A stretch of DNA of 56,801 bases from positions 1 to 56,801 of the forward strand of contig CAZGKE010000002.1 of the NCBI GenBank assembly GCA_964526035.1. The letters run 5' to 3'. This DNA is from DAOMOD01 sp964526035 (lineage in GTDB: Bacteria > Pseudomonadota > Gammaproteobacteria > Xanthomonadales > BPKI01). Below, one piece after another: positions 25,116-33,202 of the stretch. Made by a program: the position numbers and the translations under genes. Numbering within the stretch: the first letter of the stretch is position 1; each line of letters starts with the position of its first letter. The notes under the pieces were generated by a model. It did not search any database. It saw nothing but the letters and a program-made list of their open reading frames with translations, and had not been told where the DNA came from.

Positions 25116-26263
25116 TGACCGACCCCGGCGGTACAGCTGTCGATCGGCAGCACGCGGCGCAGACGGAACAGCTGCTCGGCGCCATCGCCCGGCTCGCGAC
25201 CCAGCCGCTGCGGCATGCGATCGCTGGCGGCAAGCAGATACAGGGTCGCATCGCGACAGGAGTGGAAGTCCAGCGAGGCGGATCCCAGGCTCATGCGCAC
25301 CGGTTGGCGCAGGCCCTGCACGGTCCCTCCCACCGACTCGACAACGCGCATGCCGTCGAGCACGCCTGGCTGGACCGGCGTGTTGGCCGGTCCCTGGATC
25401 AGCGCCCAGGTTCGCTCACCGTCGAATCCATAGCCGTAGAAGACGCCGGTGATCCAGGGCTGCTCTCCGTCATTCGCAGTTTCCACGGACAGCGTCAGAC
25501 CGCTGCCGTCGTCGCGAGGATCGAACCAGAGCCCGTTCATCGCCTGGTCCGGCACGACCACCGCAGCGACTACTTCAGTGTCGTCGAACACCTGCAGCCT
25601 GAAAGGCTCACGATCGCCGTCGCCGAGCAGCACGACGCGCTGCAGACCGCCGTCGATGGGGTCGAAGTCGACCAGGGCAAGGAGCGCAACCTGGGGGCCG
25701 GGAACCAGGGCCACGAGCGTGCAGCCGGCATTGACGGTGCGCCGCGCCGTGATACGACCGACGGCCTCGCGTCCGAAGGTCAGCGTGCCGCTGAAATCCG
25801 AAGGCCCGCACTGCAGCGCGTAGCGCAGCGGATCGACAGGATGGATGACCGCGGAATAGAGCTGCAACACGAAATCCTCTCCATGCAACGGGCGCGGCGA
25901 TTCCTGAACGACGCGGATCTCCAGGTTGCGCTCGACGCCATTGCCGGAGGCGTACACGGTGTGTGGAATGTCGATGAGCAGGCGCGCATCGCGCTCGGTG
26001 AGCACGGCCCCGGTCTCGTCGACAAGGGCGAGGTTGACCACGCCGGCGGGCAGCGACAGCCCTGGCACCCACTCGCCGTAGGCCACGTCACGCGCCATGG
26101 CGGAACCGTTGACAAAGAGGCTTACACTGCCGCCGCCGTCGACATGACGCGGCGCAAAGTTGCCGAAGTGCACCAGGGTCTGCGCCTGCGCCCCGGTGAT
26201 CGCCGACAGCATTGCAGCGACACCCAGTCCGATGCGCGCGACCGCGACTACCAGGATTTTCAC
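25112..26263 (-). CDS. Secreted hypothetical protein, paralogue A of a tandem pair
   Basis: A 383-aa exported protein. I use GTG 26263 (VKILVVAVARIGLGVAAMLS, signal peptide ending AQA) because GGAG lies about 10 bases upstream; ATG 26308 would add 15 unlikely residues. The mature part starts TLVHFGNFAPRHVDGGGSVSLF, which parallels LNVGHLALSTPGGGAVL in the next gene, and later carries GLWFDPRDDGSGLTLSVE and WALIQGPANTP. The two proteins are therefore diverged tandem copies. DUF4397-like and alpha-2-macroglobulin-like surface folds are plausible. No catalytic motif seen. Confidence 0.75.
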   Translation of the reverse strand: MKILVVAVARIGLGVAAMLSAITGAQAQTLVHFGNFAPRHVDGGGSVSLFVNGSAMARDVAYGEWVPGLSLPAGVVNLALVDETGAVLTERDARLLIDIPHTVYASGNGVERNLEIRVVQESPRPLHGEDFVLQLYSAVIHPVDPLRYALQCGPSDFSGTLTFGREAVGRITARRTVNAGCTLVALVPGPQVALLALVDFDPIDGGLQRVVLLGDGDREPFRLQVFDDTEVVAAVVVPDQAMNGLWFDPRDDGSGLTLSVETANDGEQPWITGVFYGYGFDGERTWALIQGPANTPVQPGVLDGMRVVESVGGTVQGLRQPVRMSLGSASLDFHSCRDATLYLLAASDRMPQRLGREPGDGAEQLFRLRRVLPIDSCTAGVGQ

Positions 26264-26617
26264 GCGATCTGGGACTCCGGAGCGAAGGGCAGTCCATGGG
26301 AACTGCATGGCAGAGGCAGCACGACTCGGCACTGCCGCCTGATTCTGAACGCCCGCGAGCCCTGATGCACGTCCTTTGACGAAAACCGCGTCGTGACGGC
26401 GATGAGCGCTTGCCGTCACGGCGCCGCTTGGCGCGGTCACCGGGCCCCAGCTCGGTTCGGTCAATGTCACTCGATGGGTCTCCGTAGCACGCGGCAGACG
26501 GGCGCGCGCATGGGCAAAGACGCCGCAGCGCGACGAATCCCCCAAAAAACTCGACACACGTTGCACAGGCGGCAGCTGCGGGGCTAGGCTGATGCCTCCC
26601 CCGTCCGTGGCCGGCTG
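26264..26617. other. Divergent intergenic region between paralogue A and tonB
   Basis: About 354 bases with no convincing gene. It must contain promoters for both the minus-strand secreted pair and the plus-strand tonB gene. The only clear structure is a hairpin at 26392-26420. No Fur-box-like 19-mer was evident by eye. Confidence 0.6.
26392..26420. promoter_or_regulatory. Perfect 9-bp inverted repeat (possible operator or hairpin)
   Basis: CGTGACGGC and GCCGTCACG face each other with an 11-base spacer (26392-26400 and 26412-26420), about 200 bases before tonB. There is no T tract, so a terminator is unlikely; a regulator binding site is possible. Confidence 0.5.
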
Positions 26618-27361
26618 ATGCCCCACTCCCTGCCCCCGCTCGATATCCAGCTGCAGCCGCCGCGCCGACCGATGGCACCGGCGGTCGCGCTGGCGCTGTC
26701 GCTGGCTGCGCACGGTATGTTGCTATGGGCGCTTTCGATGGCCGCGCCAGCCACTCCAACGGCGAAGTTCCATGAAATTGCGCTGACGCTGAGTCTCGAC
26801 GCCCGACAGCCCGCCAGTAATCCACCGAAACAGGCGCACCCGGCACCGGCTCAGGTGCCCGAGGAGGCGCTGGCGGAAGCAGTCGCCCGCGCTCCGGAAG
26901 ATTCCGCCCGTCGCGCTCCGCCGGAAACAGCACGCCAACCGGTCGCGTCCGCGGGCAGCGATGCCGCCGTCGGGCCGCGGCCATCGAAAAGACAGCCCAT
27001 CGCCGACACCCGTACCGCCCGCGTCAGCGTGCCGGTCCCCACGCCACGGCGCAGCGCGGAAAGCGCGGCCAGCGAGACTGTCCTCTGGGATCTGTTGCGG
27101 CGCATCGAGCAGTTCAAGTCCTACCCGCGGGCGGCACGCCGTGCCGGCATCGAGGGTACCGCGCGGGTGTGGATGGAAATCGACCGTGACGGCGTGCTGC
27201 GCGGACAGCGCCTCGAAAGCAGCTCGGGCCACCGCATCCTGGACGAGGCGGCGCTGCTGCTGGTGCGCCGCGCGGCGCCGTATCCACCGCCGCGCGGTTC
27301 CGTCGCCGAGCGCATCGAGGTGGTGCTGCCGGTGAACTACCGACTCGACAGCGGATCCTAG
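26618..27361 (+). CDS. tonB: TonB-family energy transducer
   Basis: A 247-aa inner-membrane protein that couples the proton motive force to outer-membrane receptors. A single helix (VALALSLAAHGMLLWALSMA, about residues 23-42) contains the ExbB/D-contacting histidine (SLAAH). A Pro/Ala/Glu-rich periplasmic spacer follows (residues about 60-145), then the C-terminal TonB domain (residues about 155-245) with SYPRAARRAGIEGTARVWMEID and PYPPPRG. ExbB and ExbD genes are not in the window. It stands 145 bases upstream of a sigma/anti-sigma/TonB-receptor set on the same strand, so it is probably dedicated to that receptor. Confidence 0.9.
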   Translation: MPHSLPPLDIQLQPPRRPMAPAVALALSLAAHGMLLWALSMAAPATPTAKFHEIALTLSLDARQPASNPPKQAHPAPAQVPEEALAEAVARAPEDSARRAPPETARQPVASAGSDAAVGPRPSKRQPIADTRTARVSVPVPTPRRSAESAASETVLWDLLRRIEQFKSYPRAARRAGIEGTARVWMEIDRDGVLRGQRLESSSGHRILDEAALLLVRRAAPYPPPRGSVAERIEVVLPVNYRLDSGS

Positions 27362-27506
27362 TCCAGGCGCCGCCCAAGATGCCCTGCACCCGGTTCCCGA
27401 TCCCGCGTTCTGTCGCCCGCTGCCAATGCGCTGCAGTCTTGCGTGCTGGTGCGCCGCTGTGCCCGCGCCGGGAAGCAGCATGAGAGTTCGGGACTAGACC
27501 AGCCCC

Positions 27507-28061
27507 ATGGACGGTCACAGCGAGAGCACATTCGCGGCGATCTACCGCGATAATTTCGCCGCCCTGGTGCGCTATCTGGAGACCCTGCTTGGCGACCGCG
27601 CAGGCGCCGAGGACGCCGCGCAGGATGCCGGCGTGCGCTTTCTCGCCGCGGCACGCGAGCAGTCGGTGCGTGAGCCGCGCGCCTTCCTCTATCACGTTGC
27701 CACCAACCTGGCACGCGACCAGCTGCGGCGGCGCGTAACCCGTCAACGCGCCGAGCAGGAGCTGGCCCACGCCAACCCGGTCAGCCCGCCAAGCGATGCG
27801 GTTGCCAGCGTGCGCGAGGAGCTCGAGCACGTACGCCGGGCGATCCAGGACATGCCGCCACGACCGCGGGAAATCCTGTACCTGGCGCGCATGGAGGGAT
27901 ACTCGCATCGCGAGATCGCCGAGCGCCTCGGCATCAGCGCCAAGACCGTCGAGAACCACCTGACCCGGGGTCTCGCCCTGCTCGCGCGCAGCCTGGAAGC
28001 GGTCGCCCGCGCCGACGGGACCGCCGAGTTGGGGGATCAGCAGCCCAGGAGCGTCTCATGA
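27507..28061 (+). CDS. ECF RNA polymerase sigma factor, FecI-like
   Basis: A 184-aa extracytoplasmic-function sigma factor. Region 2 spans residues about 12-80 (FAAIYRDNFAALVRYLETLLG, AEDAAQDAGVRFLAA and the -10 contacting RAFLYHVATNLARDQLRRR). Region 4 spans about 110-165 with the helix-turn-helix YSHREIAERLGISAKTVENHL. Its stop overlaps the anti-sigma gene start by four bases. It most likely directs transcription of the downstream receptor gene when the receptor binds its ligand. The FecI subgroup assignment rests on the FecR neighbour. Confidence 0.93.
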   Translation: MDGHSESTFAAIYRDNFAALVRYLETLLGDRAGAEDAAQDAGVRFLAAAREQSVREPRAFLYHVATNLARDQLRRRVTRQRAEQELAHANPVSPPSDAVASVREELEHVRRAIQDMPPRPREILYLARMEGYSHREIAERLGISAKTVENHLTRGLALLARSLEAVARADGTAELGDQQPRSVS

Positions 28062-29050
28062 ACATGCACGACACCGGACATCCTTCCGAGAGCGCCCACG
28101 AGACGGCCGCGCAGTGGCACGTACGGCTGCGCGACGAGCCCGGCTCGGCCAGGGTGCATAACGAACTGACGGCCTGGCTCGAGGCGGACATCGCCCATCG
28201 CCTGGCCTATGCCGATGTCTGCGCCGCGGCCTATGCCTGCGATCAGGTCTTGCAACCCGAGCACCACGCCGAAGCTGCGCGTGGCGTCCCCGCGTTTGGC
28301 GGCCCACCCCGCCCGCTGCGCCAGCCTGCCACGACGACATCGCGTCGACTGCGTCGCGTCGCCGTCGTGGTAGCGCTGGCGGCCAGCGTCGTGGCCGCGG
28401 TGTTCGCGCCGTCCATTTCGCTCAAGCTGCGCGCCGACCTGATCGGTCAGCCCGGTCTGGTCCAGCTTCACACGCTCGATGACGGCAGCGTCCTGCGCCT
28501 CGATGGCGCCTCGGCGGTCCGCGTGAACTACACCCACGACCGCCGTCAGGTGGAGGTATTGCGCGGTGTCGTGCACGTCGACGTGCGCGCTGATGCGACT
28601 CGCCCGTTCGTGGTGCGCAGTGGCAACCTGGAAGCACAGGCGCTGGGCACTCGATACGCGGTTTCGCGTGTCGACGACCGTCACCGGGTCGCGGTCGATG
28701 CCGGACGTGTTGCGGTGCGTATCGGCAATCGCGAGCCGGTGGAGCTCCTCGCCGGTCGCACGCTGACGGCCGCCGACGACGGCGCAGGCCTGAGGATCGA
28801 GGAAGCGGGCGTGCTGGACGTCAGCTGGATCTCGGGACAGCTGGTGTTCTCCGCGACGCCCTTCGCCGATGCGGTCGCGGCCATGGCGCGCCACCTGCCC
28901 GAACGTGTGATCGTCTCCAGCACCAAGCCGGTCGACGCGGTGACCGCCGTGGCGCCGATCAGCGAGGCCGCACAGCTTCTCGAACGCCTGGGCAGGGAAC
29001 GGGGCTATCGCAGCACGCGCATTCCCGGTCTGCTTATCGTCCTCTACTGA
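28058..29050 (+). CDS. FecR-family anti-sigma/signal transducer
   Basis: A 330-aa inner-membrane protein. The N-terminal cytoplasmic part (residues 1-100) has the DUF4880/FecR_N mark ETAAQWHVRLRDEPGSARVHNELTAWL, which holds the sigma factor. One helix (VAVVVALAASVVAAVFAPSI, about 103-122) crosses the membrane. The periplasmic FecR domain follows with LDDGSVLRLDGASAVRVNYTHD and FVVRSGNLEAQALGTRYAV, and the C-terminal part ends in an STN-like fold (FADAVAAMARHLPERVIV). It should receive the signal from the receptor's N-terminal domain. It starts inside the end of the sigma gene. Confidence 0.92.
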   Translation: MNMHDTGHPSESAHETAAQWHVRLRDEPGSARVHNELTAWLEADIAHRLAYADVCAAAYACDQVLQPEHHAEAARGVPAFGGPPRPLRQPATTTSRRLRRVAVVVALAASVVAAVFAPSISLKLRADLIGQPGLVQLHTLDDGSVLRLDGASAVRVNYTHDRRQVEVLRGVVHVDVRADATRPFVVRSGNLEAQALGTRYAVSRVDDRHRVAVDAGRVAVRIGNREPVELLAGRTLTAADDGAGLRIEEAGVLDVSWISGQLVFSATPFADAVAAMARHLPERVIVSSTKPVDAVTAVAPISEAAQLLERLGRERGYRSTRIPGLLIVLY

Positions 29051-29063
29051 CGCGCGCTCCGAG

Positions 29064-31559
29064 GTGCGCCCAGGCACGATCACAGTCCTTCCGGCGGCCA
29101 TGGGCCCGGCGGCTGCTCGGCTTGCCCGCTGTGTCTGCCCCAGGCGCGCGGGGGTCCTGTTGGTGCTGCTTGTCGCCCTGGTCGCGCCCGCGACATCAGC
29201 GGAAGCGGACATGCCGCTCGATTGGCGGCTGCGGCCCGCCAACCTGCTCGAGGCGCTGCGCGAAGTGTCGGCCCAGACTGGCCTGAGCGTGATTTACGCA
29301 GAGGGCAACGCGCTGCTTGAGGCGCTGCCGGCGCCTGCGCTGGCGTCAGGACCGTACTCGCTGGCGGCCCTTCTTGACGGCCTCCTTGAAGGCAGCGGAC
29401 TGGGCTGGCGAATCGACGGCGAAGGCGACGTCGTGATCGCGGTCAGGCCGCGGTTGCAGGCACCGACCGTACATGTAACCGATTCCCCGATCGGCGAAAG
29501 CGTACCTATCCGACCCGGCGCGCGCGCCGCCGACATGCCCGGCACCACGCCGTGGTCTGCCGCTGAACTGGGCGACTGGCCCACGCTCGATTGGCAGCAG
29601 CTGCTGCGCTACGCGCCCAATGTCGCCGGACAGGGTGCCACCCTGAATCTTCGTGGCGTCGGCCTGGGACGCGGGCCAGCCACGGCGGCCAGCGTGTACC
29701 TGGACGGCATGCCGGTGCCGCTCAGCGTGATCGACGCCGACGCCATCCCGCTGCACGGACTCGACAGCATCGAGTTCCGCCGTGGTCCACGCAGCCCCTG
29801 GGAGGGCGCTTCCACCCTGGGTGGCTCCATCGACCTGCGTACCGTGATGCCGGCACCTGATCCGGCGCTGCGACTGGCCGCCTCGCTGGGCTCCGCGCGG
29901 GACCTGCGCGCCTGGGTGGAGGCCGACAGCGGTGTGGGTGTGCACGGCCTTGGCGGTCGGGTGACCGTGGAGCGACGCCATCGTGCAGGCTTCCACGATC
30001 ACGCGCTGCGCGACGAAAAGGGCATCGACAGCCAGCAGTTGACTTCGATGCTGCTGAAGTTCTCCTTCGAGCCCGACCGCTTCGAATCGCTCAGCATCGG
30101 CGCCCGCCTGCTCGGCATCAGCGGCGATCCCGGCCAGCCGTTGATCGCACCTGCCAGTCCCAGCCAGCCCGACTTCGACCCGTTCCGCCGCCAGACCTTC
30201 GATCCCTTCACCTATCGCCGTCGGCTGGACAGCACCGGCGGAGCCATCGACGTCGACTGGCGCGGCAGCGAGCAGCTGCAGGCATGGACGCACGTGGCCT
30301 TCAGTCATGCCAATGAGTCCGCGGAGCTTGCGCTCGCTGCGCTGCCTTCGGAGCGGCAGCGCAGCAAGGACCGCGAGACGCGCGGGCTGCTGAGTACCGG
30401 GACGGCGTGGTCACCGCGCCCGGGCTGGCGCTTTTCGCTGGGCGCCGAGGTGGAAAGGCGCCGCTTCGACGCCGCGGAGTCGAGCCTGAGCGACGTCCGC
30501 GACTTCTTCCCGCCGGCTCTGGCCATCAACGTCGAGCCGCAGACCGACCGCATCATCGAGGGCCGCGTGGTCACCCGCATCACCTCTCGCTCGCTGGCTC
30601 TGGATGTGCGGCGCGACACCGGATCTTGGACCATCGAGATGGGGCTGCGACTGCTCAACGAACGCCTCGGTCAGGAGCAGCTCCTGCAGAGCTTTCTGTC
30701 CGGGGACGGGTGCGTGCTCACCATCGACAGCGTACAGATACCTTGCGAGGAAGAGTTTCCGGCGCGCAGTCTGCGCGAGGACAGTCGCTCGACCAGCACC
30801 AATCGACTGCCGCACGGGCGCGTGGAGTTTCGCCCCACGGAGGCCCATCGGCTGGCCATCGGCTATCGACGCGGCTATCTGAGCGGTGGCACCCAGTTCA
30901 ATCTGATCAGCGGCGACTTCGAGGTCTATGCACCGGAGCGCAGCGCCACCTGGGACTTCGCCTGGCACTGGGACGGCGACACCCTGAGCTCGGCGCTGAC
31001 CCTGTTCGCCAATCGCTGGCGCGACCGGCAGATTCCCATTGCACTGCCGCAGGCCGGGAGTTTCCTGATCGGCAACGCCGGACGCGCCACCGCCAACGGG
31101 GCCGAATGGGTGCTGCGCGGCGCACTTTCGGAGGGGCTGCGCTGGCATGTCGGCCTGGGCTATCTCACCACGCGCTTCGACAGCTTCTCCCTGGCGCAAG
31201 GCTTCGATGTCGTCGACCTCGCCGGCAAGCGCTTTCCGGAAGCACCCAGACACACCGCGGTTGCGGGTCTTGACTGGCGCGGCGGCGGCGGCCTGCATGC
31301 CGGCATCGGCGCCCGCTACAGCAGCGGCGTGTTCAGCGATCCAGCGAATCGCGAGGTGGGCTATCGCGGTGGGCACGCGACGCTTGACGCCATCGTCGGC
31401 TGGCGCGGTCGACGACACCGGCTGTTCCTTGCCGTCGACAATCTCACCGATCGCCGCTACCTGCGCGGTCTGCAGCTGGTGGCGGGTCAACCGAATCCCC
31501 GCTTCTACCGCCCGGCCGCGCCGCGCACGCTGCGCGTTGGGCTTCAGCTCGACTGGTAG
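29064..31559 (+). CDS. TonB-dependent outer-membrane transducer with STN signalling domain
   Basis: An 831-aa receptor. A signal peptide (LLVLLVALVAPATSAEA) is followed by an STN/secretin-N domain (LDWRLRPANLLEALREVSAQ to GLGWRIDGEGDVVIAVRPR, about residues 50-135), which passes signals to FecR. Next is a plug domain (LLRYAPNVAGQGATLNLRGV, SVYLDGMPVPL, DSIEFRRGPRSPWEGAST, residues about 170-265) and a 22-strand-type barrel ending RTLRVGLQLDW with aromatic terminus. GTG 29064 gives 13 bases after fecR; ATG 29100 is an alternative. FecA-like in architecture. The ligand (ferric siderophore, vitamin or other) cannot be read from sequence. Its 3' end overlaps the convergent hydrolase gene by 16 bases. 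Confidence 0.9.
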   Translation: MRPGTITVLPAAMGPAAARLARCVCPRRAGVLLVLLVALVAPATSAEADMPLDWRLRPANLLEALREVSAQTGLSVIYAEGNALLEALPAPALASGPYSLAALLDGLLEGSGLGWRIDGEGDVVIAVRPRLQAPTVHVTDSPIGESVPIRPGARAADMPGTTPWSAAELGDWPTLDWQQLLRYAPNVAGQGATLNLRGVGLGRGPATAASVYLDGMPVPLSVIDADAIPLHGLDSIEFRRGPRSPWEGASTLGGSIDLRTVMPAPDPALRLAASLGSARDLRAWVEADSGVGVHGLGGRVTVERRHRAGFHDHALRDEKGIDSQQLTSMLLKFSFEPDRFESLSIGARLLGISGDPGQPLIAPASPSQPDFDPFRRQTFDPFTYRRRLDSTGGAIDVDWRGSEQLQAWTHVAFSHANESAELALAALPSERQRSKDRETRGLLSTGTAWSPRPGWRFSLGAEVERRRFDAAESSLSDVRDFFPPALAINVEPQTDRIIEGRVVTRITSRSLALDVRRDTGSWTIEMGLRLLNERLGQEQLLQSFLSGDGCVLTIDSVQIPCEEEFPARSLREDSRSTSTNRLPHGRVEFRPTEAHRLAIGYRRGYLSGGTQFNLISGDFEVYAPERSATWDFAWHWDGDTLSSALTLFANRWRDRQIPIALPQAGSFLIGNAGRATANGAEWVLRGALSEGLRWHVGLGYLTTRFDSFSLAQGFDVVDLAGKRFPEAPRHTAVAGLDWRGGGGLHAGIGARYSSGVFSDPANREVGYRGGHATLDAIVGWRGRRHRLFLAVDNLTDRRYLRGLQLVAGQPNPRFYRPAAPRTLRVGLQLDW

Positions 31560-32425
31560 CCGCCGGTGGTCGCGAACGCGGGCGAGTCGCTGGGATCGTC
31601 GGCCACCAGGCTGTCGTCGAGCGCCTCGCCGCGCAGCCAGGCCAGCAGCAGCGCATTGCTGGCAGCAATACTGTCGAAGGGCAGTCCGTGACGCGCACCG
31701 CGCACCACGTGGAACTGCGCTCCCATGCGTGCTGCGAAGCGACGCTTCTCGGCCAGCGGCGTGTAGTCGTGTTCACCGGACAGCATCAGGGTCGGTGCGT
31801 CCAGCAGGTGCAGGCGCTGCAGCGCGCACCAGCCGACCAGTGAACGGGTGGTGGCGAGATAGCGGCGACGGTCGTTCGCCGCCAGCACCTGCACGACGCG
31901 CTCGCGCATTGGCGCCTGTGCCGGATGGGGAAACAGGCGCGCGGCCACCATGCGCCCGGTCCGCGCCAGCCCCAGCACGCGGACCAGCGCGATCTGTGCG
32001 AACACCTCCATCGCCTTTCGCCAGTGGTCGACGCGATAGCTCGGCAGGCTGTTGATCATCGCCAGGCGACGCACGGCGCCAGGGCGCTGCAGCGCCATTT
32101 CAAGCGCGACCGCGCCACCCAGCGAGAAGCCCACCACGGCAGGGTCGGCAATACCAAGACGGTCCAGTGCCGACCACAGCCGCGCGGCAAACACTTCGAT
32201 GCGGTAGGCCGGCGGCGCGTCGCTGTGTCCGGAGCCGGGCAGGTCGGGCAGCAGAATGTCGAAGTGCGGCGCCAGCGCCGGCACCTGGAACGCCCAGTCG
32301 GCACCGCAGGAACCCAGACCGTGGATCAACAGCACCGGCGCCCCGCTGCCGACGCGGCGCAGGTGCAGACGGGCGCCGTCAATGTCAATGAACTCGGCGG
32401 GTTGCGAAGGGTCCATGGTGTTCAT
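31544..32425 (-). CDS. Alpha/beta hydrolase
   Basis: A 293-aa soluble hydrolase. The catalytic nucleophile lies in GFSLGG near residue 113, the oxyanion-hole motif HGLGSCGADW near residue 38, the acid in LSGEHDYTPLAEK near residue 228 and the histidine in GARHGLPFDS near residue 255. This is the proline-iminopeptidase/BphD-like type with a helical lid. Start ATG 32423-32425 (MNTMDPSQP) is preferred because the family strands begin shortly after. Substrate unknown. It is divergent from the Bax-inhibitor gene. Confidence 0.85.
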   Translation of the reverse strand: MNTMDPSQPAEFIDIDGARLHLRRVGSGAPVLLIHGLGSCGADWAFQVPALAPHFDILLPDLPGSGHSDAPPAYRIEVFAARLWSALDRLGIADPAVVGFSLGGAVALEMALQRPGAVRRLAMINSLPSYRVDHWRKAMEVFAQIALVRVLGLARTGRMVAARLFPHPAQAPMRERVVQVLAANDRRRYLATTRSLVGWCALQRLHLLDAPTLMLSGEHDYTPLAEKRRFAARMGAQFHVVRGARHGLPFDSIAASNALLLAWLRGEALDDSLVADDPSDSPAFATTGGYQSS

Positions 32426-32523
32426 GGTAGCGCCGACTTGATCCGCCGCGCCGCTGCCCGCAGACTTCCCGGGCCGATTTGCCAATCCGCACTTTCCGAA
32501 CCCCTGAATCGCAGGAGACACAG

Positions 32524-33198
32524 ATGGAACCCGTCACCACCCGCACCGCCCAGACTTTCGAAGCCGCACGCGATACCAATCGCGTTGTTCGCCAGACCTA
32601 CACGCTGCTGGCCATGGTCCTGGCAGTCGCCGCGGCCGGCGCCGGCGCCGGCCTGGCGATGGGCATTCCCTGGAGTTTCGGCATGTCACTGCTGTTCCTG
32701 GCGGTGTTCATCGGCGGTTCCTTCGCCCTGCACGCCATGCGCAACAGCCAGGCGAGCATCGGCCTGTGCTTCGTCTGGGCCGGCCTGGTCGGCTTCCTGA
32801 TGAGTCCGATGGTCGGTGTCTACCTGTCGCTGCCGGGCGGCTCTTCGATCGTGCTGAACGCGCTGACCACGACGGCCGTGCTGTTCTTCGGGCTGTCCCT
32901 GTATGCGGTGAACAGCCGCCGGGACTTCAGCTTCATGGGTGGCTTCCTGTTCGTCGGCGTGATCGTGCTGCTGCTGGCCATCGTCGCCAACCTGTTCCTG
33001 CAGATTCCGCTGCTGTCGATCACCATCTCCGCGGCGGCGGTGCTGCTGATGAGCGGCCTGATCCTGTTCGACACCAGCCGCATGATCCACGGCGGCGAAC
33101 GCAACCCCGTGTTGCTGACGGTCTCGCTGTTCGGCAGCATCGCCGTGCTGTTCCTGCACCTGCTCAATCTGTTCGCAGCGTTCACCGGCGAGGATTGA
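32524..33198 (+). CDS. Bax inhibitor-1 family membrane protein (YbhL/YccA type)
   Basis: A 224-aa inner-membrane protein with seven hydrophobic segments and the family order: RQTYTLLAMVLAVAA (first helix near residue 22), SLLFLAVFIGG, a central MSPMVGVYL, and the last hairpin ILFDTSRMIHGGERNPV with the conserved DTSRMIHGGE pH-sensor segment. Bacterial relatives include YccA, an FtsH modulator, and BsYetJ, a calcium leak channel. AGGAGA sits 7 bases before the ATG. It ends five bases before the Ser/Thr kinase start, so both are likely co-transcribed. Confidence 0.92.
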   Translation: MEPVTTRTAQTFEAARDTNRVVRQTYTLLAMVLAVAAAGAGAGLAMGIPWSFGMSLLFLAVFIGGSFALHAMRNSQASIGLCFVWAGLVGFLMSPMVGVYLSLPGGSSIVLNALTTTAVLFFGLSLYAVNSRRDFSFMGGFLFVGVIVLLLAIVANLFLQIPLLSITISAAAVLLMSGLILFDTSRMIHGGERNPVLLTVSLFGSIAVLFLHLLNLFAAFTGED

Positions 33199-33202
33199 TG
33201 GG

